In this document: piece by piece, positions 1 through 6,870 of the stretch | How the letters are laid out: the number at the start of each line of letters is the position of its first letter | Numbering within the stretch: position 1 is the first letter of the stretch | Source: Phycisphaerae bacterium | Lineage (GTDB): Bacteria > Planctomycetota > Phycisphaerae > UBA1845 > Fen-1342 | Reading direction: 5' to 3' | NCBI GenBank assembly: GCA_016935035.1 | Contig: JAFGRR010000126.1 | Coordinates: 1 to 8,386 of the forward strand | DNA length: 8,386 bases | The notes under the pieces: model-generated | Database searches by the model: none | Told to the model about the DNA's origin: nothing | Seen by the model: the letters and a program-made list of their open reading frames with translations, nothing else | Program-made: the position numbers and the translations under genes

Positions 1-84
1 CCCTCGGACGCGATCGCGCTGGGCGTCGCCAGCGAGGTTCCGATCTATGTCGAGGAACTGGTGTTGAACGACGTCACCCAGTAG
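1..84 (+). CDS. Bifunctional nuclease (DUF151/BFN) family protein, C-terminal end only
   Basis: The window opens inside a reading frame that ends at TAG 82-84 and leaves 27 residues. They contain PSDAIALGV followed by VPIYVEE. This is the typical C-terminal signature of the BFN/DUF151 domain, where a PSDAIALA-like segment is followed by an apolar 'P-I-[YF]-V' strand and a short acidic tail. Plant and bacterial members have been reported to have DNase/RNase activity, but most bacterial copies are uncharacterised. The start and the rest of the domain lie outside the window, so length and neighbours are unknown. The identification rests on a short but distinctive motif. A following gene begins 86 bases downstream with its own ribosome binding site. 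Confidence 0.75.
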   Translation, partial: PSDAIALGVASEVPIYVEELVLNDVTQ

Positions 85-108
85 GGCACACTGCCACAGT
101 GCCGCTCA

Positions 109-127
109 CGCCGGCGGGGCACCGGCG
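109..127 (+). other. GC-rich hairpin between the BFN gene and the lipoprotein gene
   Basis: CGCCGG (109-114) and CCGGCG (122-127) form a perfect six-pair stem around a seven-base loop, 25 bases after the BFN stop codon. A weaker repeat, CACTG/CAGTG, sits just upstream at about 89-101. No U-tract follows, so this is not a canonical intrinsic terminator. It could be a transcript-end stabiliser or a chance GC palindrome. Confidence 0.3.
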
Positions 128-170
128 CGCCACCCCTTACCCGTATTCAGGAATCGACCACGGAGAAACG

Positions 171-1106
171 GTGCTGCATTCGCGTATAGGCTTGATGATT
201 CGTTTCGGCGTGACACTGCTCAGCTTGCTGCTGTTGGGGACCGGCTCGGGCTGCACCATGCTGACGAGGTTCGCGAATGACCCAGGCGGGGCCGAGTTCG
301 GCAAGACGTTCTACGTCGGCGGCGCCGGACCGGTAGGTCTGGTGGTCGGCACGGAGTCGGTACCGCGCGGCTTGCGCCAGGCAGGCTACCTTGGAGCGAT
401 CGAGGTCTACGGCTGGCAGAGTTGGGTCGGCGGCACGCTGCGCGACCAGATGGATGCCTACCGAAATCGCCGAGAGGCCAGTCGCCTCGCTGATCGCATT
501 ACCGCGTATTGCGATCAGCACCCCGGGCGCCCAGTCAACATCATCGCACTGTCGGCCGGCACGGGTGTCGTAAGCTGGGCTCTCGCGGCCCTGCCTGCGG
601 ACGTAAGCGTCCAGAGCGTCGTGTTTCTTGGCAGCAGCCTCTCGCGCGAGTATGACTTGGCACCAAGTCTGGCGCACGTAAGTGGTTACCTGTGGAGCTT
701 CTACTCCCCCACCGACCCGATACTGCGCTACGCCGTTCCGATCACCGGCTCCGTTGACCGCGAATTCGTCTGGGGTGGCGTTGCGGGACTGTACGGTTTC
801 GCGCCGCCGGAGGATGCGTCCAATGATGTCCGAGCGTTGTACAAAGAGCGTCTGCGCAATCTGCCGTGGCGTCAGGCCTACGCGCGCGCCGGCTACGAGG
901 GACGCCACACCGATGGTGTCAAGGCAGAATTTGTCGCGGCTCACATGTACCCTTTGTTGATTACGCGACGCCAAACGCCAGAATCGTTGGACAGCACGCC
1001 ATCAAAGGAAGCTCCCAATCCTGCGCAGGCCGTACCGACATCACAGACTACGACAGAGAGCTCAGGCGGTTCTGTGGACATTGAGCCGAAGCGGGACTTG
1101 CGTTAG
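171..1106 (+). CDS. Putative exported alpha/beta-hydrolase-like lipoprotein
   Basis: I chose the GTG start at 171 because GGAGA at 162-166 lies four bases upstream. The frame stays open back to 99, but that longer start has no ribosome binding site and would put a polar stretch before the signal peptide. The 311-residue product has a basic n-region, a hydrophobic core (about residues 12-23) and Cys28 after GSG, a loose lipobox with Gly at -3. Residues 120-155 look like the nucleophile elbow of a serine hydrolase: a beta strand VNIIAL, then S128 in ALSAG (Ala replaces the first Gly of GxSxG), a helix and the strand VQSVVFLG. Asp182 in YSPTDP is a plausible acid. H246 (GRHTDG) or H258 (AAHMYP) could be the base. 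The tail after about residue 265 is low-complexity and rich in Ser, Thr and Pro. The substrate is unknown. It may be enzymatically inactive, since the fold assignment comes from motifs only. Confidence 0.65.
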   Translation: MLHSRIGLMIRFGVTLLSLLLLGTGSGCTMLTRFANDPGGAEFGKTFYVGGAGPVGLVVGTESVPRGLRQAGYLGAIEVYGWQSWVGGTLRDQMDAYRNRREASRLADRITAYCDQHPGRPVNIIALSAGTGVVSWALAALPADVSVQSVVFLGSSLSREYDLAPSLAHVSGYLWSFYSPTDPILRYAVPITGSVDREFVWGGVAGLYGFAPPEDASNDVRALYKERLRNLPWRQAYARAGYEGRHTDGVKAEFVAAHMYPLLITRRQTPESLDSTPSKEAPNPAQAVPTSQTTTESSGGSVDIEPKRDLR

Positions 1107-1178
1107 GGCGCCTCATATTGCTAAACTGTCTTTCCTTGGTTCTGAAGGAAGTCCCGAACGTTGTTCTGGGGGGCTCAG

Positions 1179-1523
1179 ATGAGCGCCATGGCAGAGGAAA
1201 GAAGCAACGGAAGCGGCAATCGCTGGCATCCTGTCGGTATCGAATTGCCACCCGGATGGAAGGATGCGGTTGCCGATGTCGCGCGCCGAATTGGGTGCCC
1301 GATGCGGTACGTCTGGATGGCTTCGGTCGACGGCTTGCTGTCGCTACCCGAGGAAGACATCGAGAGACGCGTCATCGCGTACGAGATGTTATCGAGGAAA
1401 GATTTCGCGAGCCTGACGCGGACCAGTCCGGGCAGTTGCCACGCCCTGGTATCCCAATGGGCCAGCGATTTTGCCGCCTCCCTGCGAATCGACGCAACAT
1501 CCGAGGACGGCGCCGCCGCCTGA
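1179..1523 (+). CDS. Small ribbon-helix-helix-like protein, hypothetical
   Basis: The ATG at 1179 follows a run of six G (1168-1173) at five-base spacing, a usable ribosome binding site. A TTG at 1161 is in frame and could extend the protein by six residues. The product has 114 residues. Residues 17-56 fit the ribbon-helix-helix pattern of CopG/Arc-type DNA-binding proteins: a beta strand HPVGIELP, helix A (WKDAVADVARRIG), a short turn, and helix B (MRYVWMASVDGLLSL). Known family members bind operators as dimers through the strand and often regulate their own genes. An acidic region (LPEEDIERRV) and a poorly conserved-looking C-terminus follow. There is no partner toxin gene beside it. Codon use resembles neighbouring genes, which favours it over the overlapping frames. 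The assignment is by pattern only, and the protein could equally be an unrelated small helical protein. Confidence 0.5.
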   Translation: MSAMAEERSNGSGNRWHPVGIELPPGWKDAVADVARRIGCPMRYVWMASVDGLLSLPEEDIERRVIAYEMLSRKDFASLTRTSPGSCHALVSQWASDFAASLRIDATSEDGAAA

Positions 1524-1536
1524 TCGGCACCGATCA
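1521..1536 (+). repeat. 16-bp inverted repeat overlapping the stop codon of the small RHH-like gene
   Basis: TGATCGGCACCGATCA has perfect seven-base arms (1521-1527 and 1530-1536). As RNA it would make a six-pair hairpin with the loop GCAC. The TGA stop codon is its first three bases. It could be a weak terminator hairpin (no U-tract follows) or a protein-binding operator. No experimental basis exists for either. Confidence 0.4.
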
Positions 1537-1747
1537 TCCGACAGTCCGATGGCACCAGCGGCCGGTCGAGAGCCACCGCCTGGGAGATGTCTCAGCATCG
1601 GCGACCGTGCCTTTCCCGCTATTGTCGCGACCGACACGCACCTGTCATCCGTGATGTGTTGCGGCGACCCACCGCCCCACAACGTAAACCGACGCACTCC
1701 CATAAGGCCACCCAGACCCGGGCCAACGATGTCTTGCCCCCCCACGA
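1537..1747. other. Intergenic stretch without a recognisable gene
   Basis: This is the main part of the gap between the RHH-like gene and the secreted protein. Frames run open here on both strands, including an upstream extension of the secreted-protein frame back to 1471. Their translations are rich in Pro, Arg and Ser and show no domain pattern or ribosome binding site. I see no RNA gene, tandem repeat or long hairpin. Confidence 0.5.
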
Positions 1748-1776
1748 TTGACATACAGGGCTCCGTGCGTAACCAT
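1748..1776 (+). promoter_or_regulatory. Possible sigma70-type promoter for the secreted-protein gene
   Basis: TTGACA at 1748-1753 is a perfect -35 hexamer. The best -10 candidates at 16-17 bases spacing (TAACCA at 1770-1775 or AACCAT at 1771-1776) are poor. If used, transcription would start near 1783 and leave a leader of about 65 bases before the ATG at 1849. A perfect hexamer can arise by chance in a window this size, so this is tentative. Confidence 0.3.
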
Positions 1777-1848
1777 TGTGGTGGGCTTCGTTTGCGGGCA
1801 CGGGCGCGCGCCGTCGGAGGTAATCGCCCGGCCCTGAGGAGTGTGCTC

Positions 1849-3069
1849 ATGTTGAGATATTGGGCTCCGCGGCCGGCACTCGTGCTGGCGTTGACTCTCG
1901 TCGCACTGCCAGTGACGGCTGGCCTTGCCGGCGATGTTGAAAAACTGGACACTTCCCTAATCCCGCGTGTGGAGTATCCGGCCGAGGCATCAGGTGGACA
2001 GACGCCACTGCGCGTCAAAGTACTGGTGTACGAGTTTAACCCATGGATTCCTGGACGCTTGCAGGACACGGACAACCCAGATGCCAAGCCGCGGCGTCTG
2101 CGTGAGGTCTGCGGATGGAATGATCCGCTGAAGTTGGCGCAAGGCTACATGGAGGACATGTTGAAGGCCAGCGGTGGCTATCTTCAGTACGAAATCGTCG
2201 AATGGAACACAGTAGACTCGTTCCAGACAAAGCAGGACGGGTTCTCATATACACCAGAGTCGTACATGAAGTGTTTCATGGCGTGGAAAGGCAAGCCCGG
2301 CGTCGAATGGCAGGAGAGTTGGCACACACCAGATGGCGTCAACTACGCCGAGGAAATCCGCAAGTACAATATGTCAAAACGCATTGACGCGGGCGAGGCG
2401 GACGAGGTCTGGTGGATGGGCTGCCCGTTCTTCGGATACTACGAGTCGATCATGGTTGGCCCGGATAGCTACTGGGTCAACGCCCCGCCGATGACCGACT
2501 TCAAGTGCCGCCGGCGTTTCACCATCATGGGCTTCAACATCGAACGCGGCGTCGCTGAGATGATCCACGATGTCGGCCACCGCACCGAGAGCGCCATGTC
2601 GCACTACTACGGCGGCTGGGAGGCGGACAAGCTCGACACGAACTGGGCCCGCTTCGCCGCCAACGAGCAGCAATCCGGCCAGGGCAACGCCGCCGTCGGC
2701 ACGTGTCACTATCCGGCGAACGCGGTCGCGGACTACGATTACGCCAACGAGCGCTCGGTCGAGAGCACTGCCGAGGACTGGCTCAACTACCCCAACCTCA
2801 CCGGCGAAAAGACGAAGGTCAGCCGCGAGAATTGGCGTGAACCGCACAAGAACGCGAATGACGAACCCGACTTTCATCGCAACTACCAGGTCTGGTTCTT
2901 CTCGCACCTGCCCAAGGCCCCCGGCATAAACGCCGATGGCCGCGAGAACAACTGGTGGAAGTACATCTACAACTTCAACGCCTACGACGAAGCCGGCAAG
3001 CTGCTCAAGTCAGCCAAGCCCGTGAAGGACGAGGCGGTCGAAAAGCAGGGAGCCACCCGACCGGCGTAG
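1849..3069 (+). CDS. Secreted protein of unknown function with an HDxxH motif
   Basis: The ATG at 1849 has GAGGAG (1836-1841) seven bases upstream and opens a classical signal peptide: a basic n-region, the hydrophobic core ALVLALTLVAL and a likely cleavage after about residue 28 (AGLA, then GD). This makes the open frame back to 1471 non-coding. The product has 406 residues. The mature part is rich in aromatic residues, with recurrent WW, YY and NYP motifs and scattered Cys (88, 142, 192, 220, 286), as in exported enzymes or carbohydrate-binding proteins. Residues 225-256 read as an apolar strand, ERGVAEMIHDVGHRTE and SHYYGG. The HDVGH element (240-244) has the spacing of the zincin HExxH motif with Asp for Glu, so a metal site is possible but unproven. 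The C-terminal 25 residues are Lys-rich. I do not recognise the family by name. Third-position GC changes sharply within the gene (see findings). Confidence 0.85.
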   Translation: MLRYWAPRPALVLALTLVALPVTAGLAGDVEKLDTSLIPRVEYPAEASGGQTPLRVKVLVYEFNPWIPGRLQDTDNPDAKPRRLREVCGWNDPLKLAQGYMEDMLKASGGYLQYEIVEWNTVDSFQTKQDGFSYTPESYMKCFMAWKGKPGVEWQESWHTPDGVNYAEEIRKYNMSKRIDAGEADEVWWMGCPFFGYYESIMVGPDSYWVNAPPMTDFKCRRRFTIMGFNIERGVAEMIHDVGHRTESAMSHYYGGWEADKLDTNWARFAANEQQSGQGNAAVGTCHYPANAVADYDYANERSVESTAEDWLNYPNLTGEKTKVSRENWREPHKNANDEPDFHRNYQVWFFSHLPKAPGINADGRENNWWKYIYNFNAYDEAGKLLKSAKPVKDEAVEKQGATRPA

Positions 3070-3137
3070 GACCTCCAGACCGCTGTGTGCCCGCGTGACG
3101 ATCCCGCTTTCTGGTCGCAACCGGCGCACCGATGGCA

Positions 3138-3143
3138 TATGAT
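3138..3143 (+). promoter_or_regulatory. -10 element of the rnpB promoter
   Basis: TATGAT differs by one base from TATAAT and ends seven bases before 3151, just where the RNase P RNA should begin. No convincing -35 hexamer lies 16-19 bases upstream. The box sits inside the imperfect palindrome GGCATATGATGCC. Confidence 0.5.
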
Positions 3144-3150
3144 GCCTCTT

Positions 3151-3545
3151 ACGGAGCGGGCCAGGCGACCGCTGGTCGGGGCCTTCGCGTCCCGGCTGGA
3201 GGAAAGTCCGAACTGGACAGGGCACGGTGATGGCTAACGGCCACCGGGAGTGATCCCAGGGAAAGTGCCACAGAAAAGACACCGCCGATGGATGCTGACC
3301 CGCGCGGCGGCATCACAGGCAAGGGTGAAAAGGTGCGGTAAGAGCGCACCGCGCGACTGGTGACAGCCGCGGCACGGTAAACCCCACCGCCAGCAAGCCC
3401 AAGTAAGGGGCGATGAGTCGGCCCGGCTCGCTATCAGCCCCGGGTAGGGTGCACGAGCGCGTCGGCAACGGCGCGCCTAGGTGAATGGTCGCCACTCGCG
3501 GCTCAGGCCACGAGAACAGGATTCGGCTTATCGGCCCGCTCCGCC
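3151..3545 (+). ncRNA. rnpB: RNase P RNA, bacterial type A
   Basis: This is the catalytic RNA of RNase P, which cleaves the 5' leader from precursor tRNAs. The ends are set by helix P1: ten perfect pairs between 3153-3162 and 3533-3542. The conserved regions appear in order: GAGGAAAGTCC (3199-3209, 5' half of P4), ACCGCCGATGG near 3281-3291, the hairpin GTGCGGTAAGAGCGCACC at 3333-3350, GGTAAACC at 3376-3383 (the L15 loop that binds the tRNA 3' CCA), GATGAGTCGGCCCGG around 3412-3426, and ACAGGATTCGGCTTA (3516-3530, 3' half of P4). The roughly 390-base length and the presence of P16/P17-like segments fit the ancestral A type. No frame through it codes for protein. Exact ends are approximate by a few bases. 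A short T-run (3548-3551) follows but forms no clear terminator. Confidence 0.97.
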
Positions 3546-3564
3546 TGTTTTAACGCTGGGTATC

Positions 3565-3573
3565 TGCTAGAAT
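3565..3573 (+). promoter_or_regulatory. Extended -10 promoter element upstream of the dedA-family gene
   Basis: TGCTAGAAT contains TAGAAT (3568-3573) preceded by the TGn extension that can substitute for a -35 box. The -35 position (about 3545-3550, CTGTTT) is poor. Transcription would begin near 3580, leaving a leader of about 110 bases before the dedA ATG. Confidence 0.4.
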
Positions 3574-3601
3574 AACGAAGTTGTCGATAGTACAAGTGTT
3601 G

Positions 3602-3628
3602 GGCCGGGCTAGCAGCAACAGCCCGGCC
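3602..3628 (+). other. Strong leader hairpin upstream of the dedA-family gene
   Basis: GGCCGGGCT (3602-3610) and AGCCCGGCC (3620-3628) pair perfectly over nine bases around a nine-base loop. No T-run follows, so it is not a standard intrinsic terminator. It lies in the presumed 5' leader of the dedA gene, about 65 bases before the start codon, or it may mark the end of a longer rnpB transcript. I recognise no known riboswitch. Confidence 0.5.
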
Positions 3629-3692
3629 GCCTCCATGTGTAACCACGCCTGCCCGTAAGCGGTTTTGTGGGCGTTCAACCAGTGCGGTATCT

Positions 3693-4403
3693 ATGGATTT
3701 CCACCTCCTGGCCAACATGATGGCAACCATCGGCCTGGACGAGGGCACACTCGTCAGTTGGCTCGAGACGGCCTTTTACCCAACGCTGCTCGGCATCCTA
3801 ATCATCGCCAGTCTCGGATTACCCATTCCCGAGGACATTCCGCTGATCGCCGCAGGCGTCATACTGAGCCGCCACCCCGGCGTCGCCACTTGGCCGGCAA
3901 CGCTCCTCGTCGCTCTCGTGGGCATCATGAGCGGCGATCTGATCCTCTACATGTTTGGACGTCTCGCCGGACCTAGTATCGTCGGGCACAAGGGTGTCCG
4001 CTGGCTCATCACGCCCCGTCGCTATGCGCAGACGGCACGCGCGTTCAAAAGACACGGCATGTGGGCGTGCTTCTTCGGTCGATTCTTCGTCGGCATTCGC
4101 GCCATGATGTGCATGACGGCCGGTGCCACGCGATTTCCGTACTGGCGGTTCTTCATTGCCGACTGTGCCGGCGCCCTCCTTTCCATCCCTCTGTTCGTGC
4201 TGCTGGGTTACTGGTTCGCGGGCATGATTCCAGTTCTGCGGCAGTACCTGGTCGGCGTGCAGGGCATCCTGCTGGGCGTGGCGATTCTGGGCGCAATCGG
4301 GCTGGTGATCGCCCTGAAGATCCGGGCCATGCGCCGCCTGACGCGTCAGCCGGAAGACGTTCGCGTGCTGCACTCCGTCGACGATGCTTCCTCGGCCGCA
4401 TAG
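3693..4403 (+). CDS. DedA-family (VTT domain) inner-membrane protein
   Basis: This 236-residue protein has the full DedA/SNARE-associated pattern. A first apolar helix leads to LGLPIPEDIPLIAAG (41-55), whose acidic pair Glu47-Asp48 lies in a membrane-reentrant segment. SGDLILYMFGR (80-90) and FFGRFFVGIRAM (127-138) follow, with Arg130 and Arg136 at the positions essential in characterised members. Two or three more membrane helices and a basic, cytoplasmic-looking tail end the protein. Members of this superfamily act as membrane transporters or lipid flippases. Individual bacterial members have been linked to undecaprenyl-phosphate recycling, membrane potential and drug tolerance. The substrate of this one cannot be read from sequence. 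The ATG at 3693 has no Shine-Dalgarno site, and ATGs at 3717 and 3720 are alternatives, but 3693 keeps the usual N-terminal helix spacing. The gene converges with the HIT gene. Confidence 0.93.
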   Translation: MDFHLLANMMATIGLDEGTLVSWLETAFYPTLLGILIIASLGLPIPEDIPLIAAGVILSRHPGVATWPATLLVALVGIMSGDLILYMFGRLAGPSIVGHKGVRWLITPRRYAQTARAFKRHGMWACFFGRFFVGIRAMMCMTAGATRFPYWRFFIADCAGALLSIPLFVLLGYWFAGMIPVLRQYLVGVQGILLGVAILGAIGLVIALKIRAMRRLTRQPEDVRVLHSVDDASSAA

Positions 4404-4485
4404 CCCATCTATCAGAACTCAAGCGGCAGCAGGGAGGTATTCCACTTAATCGGACGCGCGAAGCCCTCAATCCCCATGACGGCGC

Positions 4486-5013
4486 CTACGCACCACCCCC
4501 CGCCGGCAGCTTCATCTCCCCCGCCACCTTGGCGAACAGTTCCGCCGTACGCTTCAGTGCCTGAGGAATGACCTTCACGTCGCCCAGCACGGCCATGTAG
4601 TTGACGTCGCCGCTCCAGCGGGGAACGATGTGGCAATGCATGTGATCGGGCAGCCCGGCCCCGGCACAGCGCCCCAGGTTGAAACCAATGTTGAACCCCT
4701 GCGCGTTGACCGCACGTTCCAGCACGCGCTTGGCATCGCGAACCATGCATATCAGCTCAAGCAACTCGTCGTCCGCCAGCTCCTCTAGGGCGCCAACGTG
4801 ACGTAGCGGCGCCACCAACACATGTCCGCTGGTGTACGGAAAGCGATTCAGCAACACGAGCGTCCGCACGCCGCGCCACAACACGTACTGCTCTGCGTTG
4901 CGCTCCGGGTGCTCGCGATAGTCACACAGGAAGCAGCCGCCCTCCCCGCCATCGAGCGTGTCGATGTACTCCATCCGCCACGGGGCCCAGATGTTCTTCT
5001 GGAAATCCGACAT
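4486..5013 (-). CDS. HIT-family protein, Ap4A phosphorylase / ATP adenylyltransferase-like
   Basis: The 175-residue product carries the histidine triad HMHCHIV (124-130) within a block reading N-L-G...AGAG..DHMHCHIVPRW-GD. Members of this branch hydrolyse or phosphorolyse nucleoside 5'-phosphates such as diadenosine tetraphosphate, with the middle His as nucleophile (His126 here). CFLC (27-30) is a likely half of the structural zinc site seen in this branch, completed by histidines further on. N-terminal IWAPWRMEYI is also typical of it. The length is normal for the family and the protein should be cytoplasmic. The start at 5013 is set by AGGGGG on the minus strand (5024-5019), five bases away. 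That site overlaps the TAG stop of the esterase gene upstream, so translation is probably coupled. The exact nucleotide substrate is inference. Confidence 0.92.
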   Translation of the reverse strand: MSDFQKNIWAPWRMEYIDTLDGGEGGCFLCDYREHPERNAEQYVLWRGVRTLVLLNRFPYTSGHVLVAPLRHVGALEELADDELLELICMVRDAKRVLERAVNAQGFNIGFNLGRCAGAGLPDHMHCHIVPRWSGDVNYMAVLGDVKVIPQALKRTAELFAKVAGEMKLPAGGGA

Positions 5014-5022
5014 CAGAACCCC

Positions 5023-6306
5023 CTATCGCGTCCCGTTCCCGGCGTTGCCGACCGGGCGAATGTGCGGCAGAACGCGAATGCGGCGAGTGGCGCGGTACTC
5101 CTGATTGTCCGGTGTCACAACGAGCAGGCCCAGCGTATGTTCGCCGGCCTGGGTCAGCGTGCGTTGTCCGTTTACAGTGTTGCCGATTGGCTCGTTGTTC
5201 AGCGTCCACAAGAACTTGGCCGAGTCGTACCATGTTGACGGACACGACGCCGAGTAACCCAGGTGCAAGGGCTGAATGCCGATGGCCGACGAGACGCGTA
5301 TGCTGAGCGTCGGCTCATTGGCGGTTGAGGGTGTGACGCGCATCGCGTCGGGCACGCTGGGGTCGTTGCTGCCGCCCGCTTGCTGCTGCGAGTCTAGACG
5401 CGACACAACGGCCGCCGAACCGTTGCCCGATGCGTTTTCCGGTCGATGCAGATGCGACATGCGCCCGGAGAGAAACGCCAGCCCCTCGGCGTTTCCATCG
5501 ATCGCTTGGCGATGGGCGAGCACCTCCGGCGACTTGTTCGGCGTCACGCCGGCGATCCGGCCGAAGAAATCCGCCGCCAGGTCCGGCGTGCGCTGATGTC
5601 CGAGCCGGCGAATGTAAACCCAGGCCACATTCTTATAGCCGTGCCGCTCGTACCACGTCACGGCCTCACGCGATTCCTTGCGACAGACGGCGATGTCGTT
5701 CTCGGTGTTGATTATCAGGATCGGGTGATTGTGCGAGCGCGGCGCCATCTTGTCGCTCATCACCGTCCAGGAGAAGTTACCCTGCCGCGAGACCAGGCAG
5801 GTGAAGCGGTCCGGGTGATGGTTCATCATGTAGTGTGCGAGGTAGCCGCCCGAGGACCAGCCCGTGGCCAGCACGTTGCTGGGATCGGCCTGGGTGGTGG
5901 CGAAAACCTGGTCGAGAATCGCCAGCGTCGCGACTTCGTCGGACTTGAGCCCCGGATGAATGGTCCGCAATGGGAACTCGGCCATCATGTCCGACGTGCG
6001 CATCTCGGGCGAGACCACAATGAGCCCATAGCGATCGGCTTCCTCGCCCCATTCGTTTATTTGCCACACCGCATTGTCGAACGGGCGCATGCCGTGAAAC
6101 GACACGACCACCGGCCAACGCCTCTCGCGGCGCTGCTGCTCGCTGGCCTGGACGTACTCCTGTGGCAGGTAGAGCCAGTAACCGCGGCGGGTGCTGGGCT
6201 CCACGATGCGTTTCTGACTCCCTCTGCCGCTGCGTCCGGGAACTTCGCACCCGAACTGTGTCAGCAGGACCGTCAGACAGGCGATTGACGCAAGGCAGAG
6301 GCGCAT
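5023..6306 (-). CDS. Exported esterase lipoprotein (PHB-depolymerase/feruloyl-esterase-like) with C-terminal PKD-like domain
   Basis: The ATG at 6306 has AAGGAGG (6323-6317) ten bases upstream and starts a signal peptide with Cys20 after QFG, a loose lipobox. The frame is open to 6882, but that extension is Arg/Pro/Trp-rich noise. The protein has 427 residues. Residues 33-250 look like the secreted alpha/beta-hydrolase family that includes poly(3-hydroxybutyrate) depolymerases and feruloyl esterases. The oxyanion strand is VVVSFHGM (67-73), the nucleophile Ser151 sits in GWSSGG, the acid is probably Asp204 (NTENDIA) and the base His237 (GHQR). After a linker rich in Ser, Gly and Gln, residues 333-414 resemble a PKD/Ig-like beta-sandwich: FLWTLNN, then a GEHTLGLLVV strand, ending IRVLP. 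A role in extracellular ester cleavage is likely, but the polymer is unknown. The HIT gene follows after 9 bases as the second operon member. Confidence 0.88.
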   Translation of the reverse strand: MRLCLASIACLTVLLTQFGCEVPGRSGRGSQKRIVEPSTRRGYWLYLPQEYVQASEQQRRERRWPVVVSFHGMRPFDNAVWQINEWGEEADRYGLIVVSPEMRTSDMMAEFPLRTIHPGLKSDEVATLAILDQVFATTQADPSNVLATGWSSGGYLAHYMMNHHPDRFTCLVSRQGNFSWTVMSDKMAPRSHNHPILIINTENDIAVCRKESREAVTWYERHGYKNVAWVYIRRLGHQRTPDLAADFFGRIAGVTPNKSPEVLAHRQAIDGNAEGLAFLSGRMSHLHRPENASGNGSAAVVSRLDSQQQAGGSNDPSVPDAMRVTPSTANEPTLSIRVSSAIGIQPLHLGYSASCPSTWYDSAKFLWTLNNEPIGNTVNGQRTLTQAGEHTLGLLVVTPDNQEYRATRRIRVLPHIRPVGNAGNGTR

Positions 6307-6323
6307 TCGGCGACAACCTCCTT

Positions 6324-6771
6324 GTCGTCGTGGCATCGGATTAATGCTCAATGTCCAGGTACTCCTGCACTTCCAGGGGGGGGATCGAACGGCGAGTGGG
6401 CGGCCTGCGCCACCGTCCGCCCATGCAGCACTGCCGCCGGGTGGAAACAACCGTTCACACGGCAAGTGCCGTCCGGCTCCGCCGGTCGGAAACCGTGCCG
6501 GCCATCGCTCCACCGGCCCGACCTTCATCCACCGAATTGTACCGACAGGCACCGTGTCGCGAAAGGACGGCCCTGAAGCGACCGGCCAGAACCGGCGGCA
6601 GCGCTCACGATCAGCGACTTGCAGCAGCGTCCAGTGGCCGGCGACAAGCCGTGACGAGTGGCGCCTGACGGCCGCGACCAGTGGCCCTATGGTTAGCCAC
6701 AGCGCCCAGCGGAGCCGGCAATAGCGGCTTGTGGCTGGCTGCCGGCGGCAGACGGCAGAGGCTCGTGAAGC
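6324..6771. other. Gene-poor intergenic region
   Basis: This stretch lies between the divergent esterase operon and the tRNA gene. Open frames exist on both strands because of high GC, but their translations are Arg/Pro/Ser-rich, have no domain pattern and lack ribosome binding sites. It is dense in CCGG-type short palindromes. CCAGTGGCC occurs twice, at 6631-6639 and 6678-6686. A promoter for the esterase operon should lie near 6330-6400 on the minus strand, but I find no convincing pair of hexamers. I cannot assign a function. Confidence 0.5.
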
Positions 6772-6800
6772 TTTACGCCACCGCGCTCGCCTCCTAAACT
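6772..6800 (+). promoter_or_regulatory. Candidate promoter for the intron-containing tRNA gene
   Basis: TTTACG (6772-6777, four of six matches to TTGACA) and TAAACT (6795-6800, four of six matches to TATAAT) are 17 bases apart, the optimal spacing. Transcription would start near 6807, about 100 bases before the mature tRNA 5' end. That leader would be removed by RNase P. Confidence 0.35.
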
Positions 6801-6870
6801 CTAGGGGCCGGTCGGCTGACGGGCGCTTCCGGTCACACGGAGGTTGCCCCCAGTTGATCCGGGCAGGCGA

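Noticed and set aside
147..974. A 275-codon open frame on the minus strand opposite the hydrolase-like lipoprotein
   Set aside because: It is the mirror of a real gene. Its translation is Arg/Ala/Gln-rich, has no domain pattern and no ribosome binding site. The plus-strand frame has a signal peptide and the hydrolase pattern.
1471..1848. Upstream extension of the secreted-protein frame by 126 codons
   Set aside because: The extension is Pro/Arg-rich and would bury the signal peptide. A strong GAGGAG site fixes the start at 1849.
1389..2087. A 232-codon minus-strand open frame across the gap and the start of the secreted-protein gene
   Set aside because: It overlaps two plausible plus-strand genes, its composition is Ser/Arg/Gly/Pro-rich, and no known motif appears.
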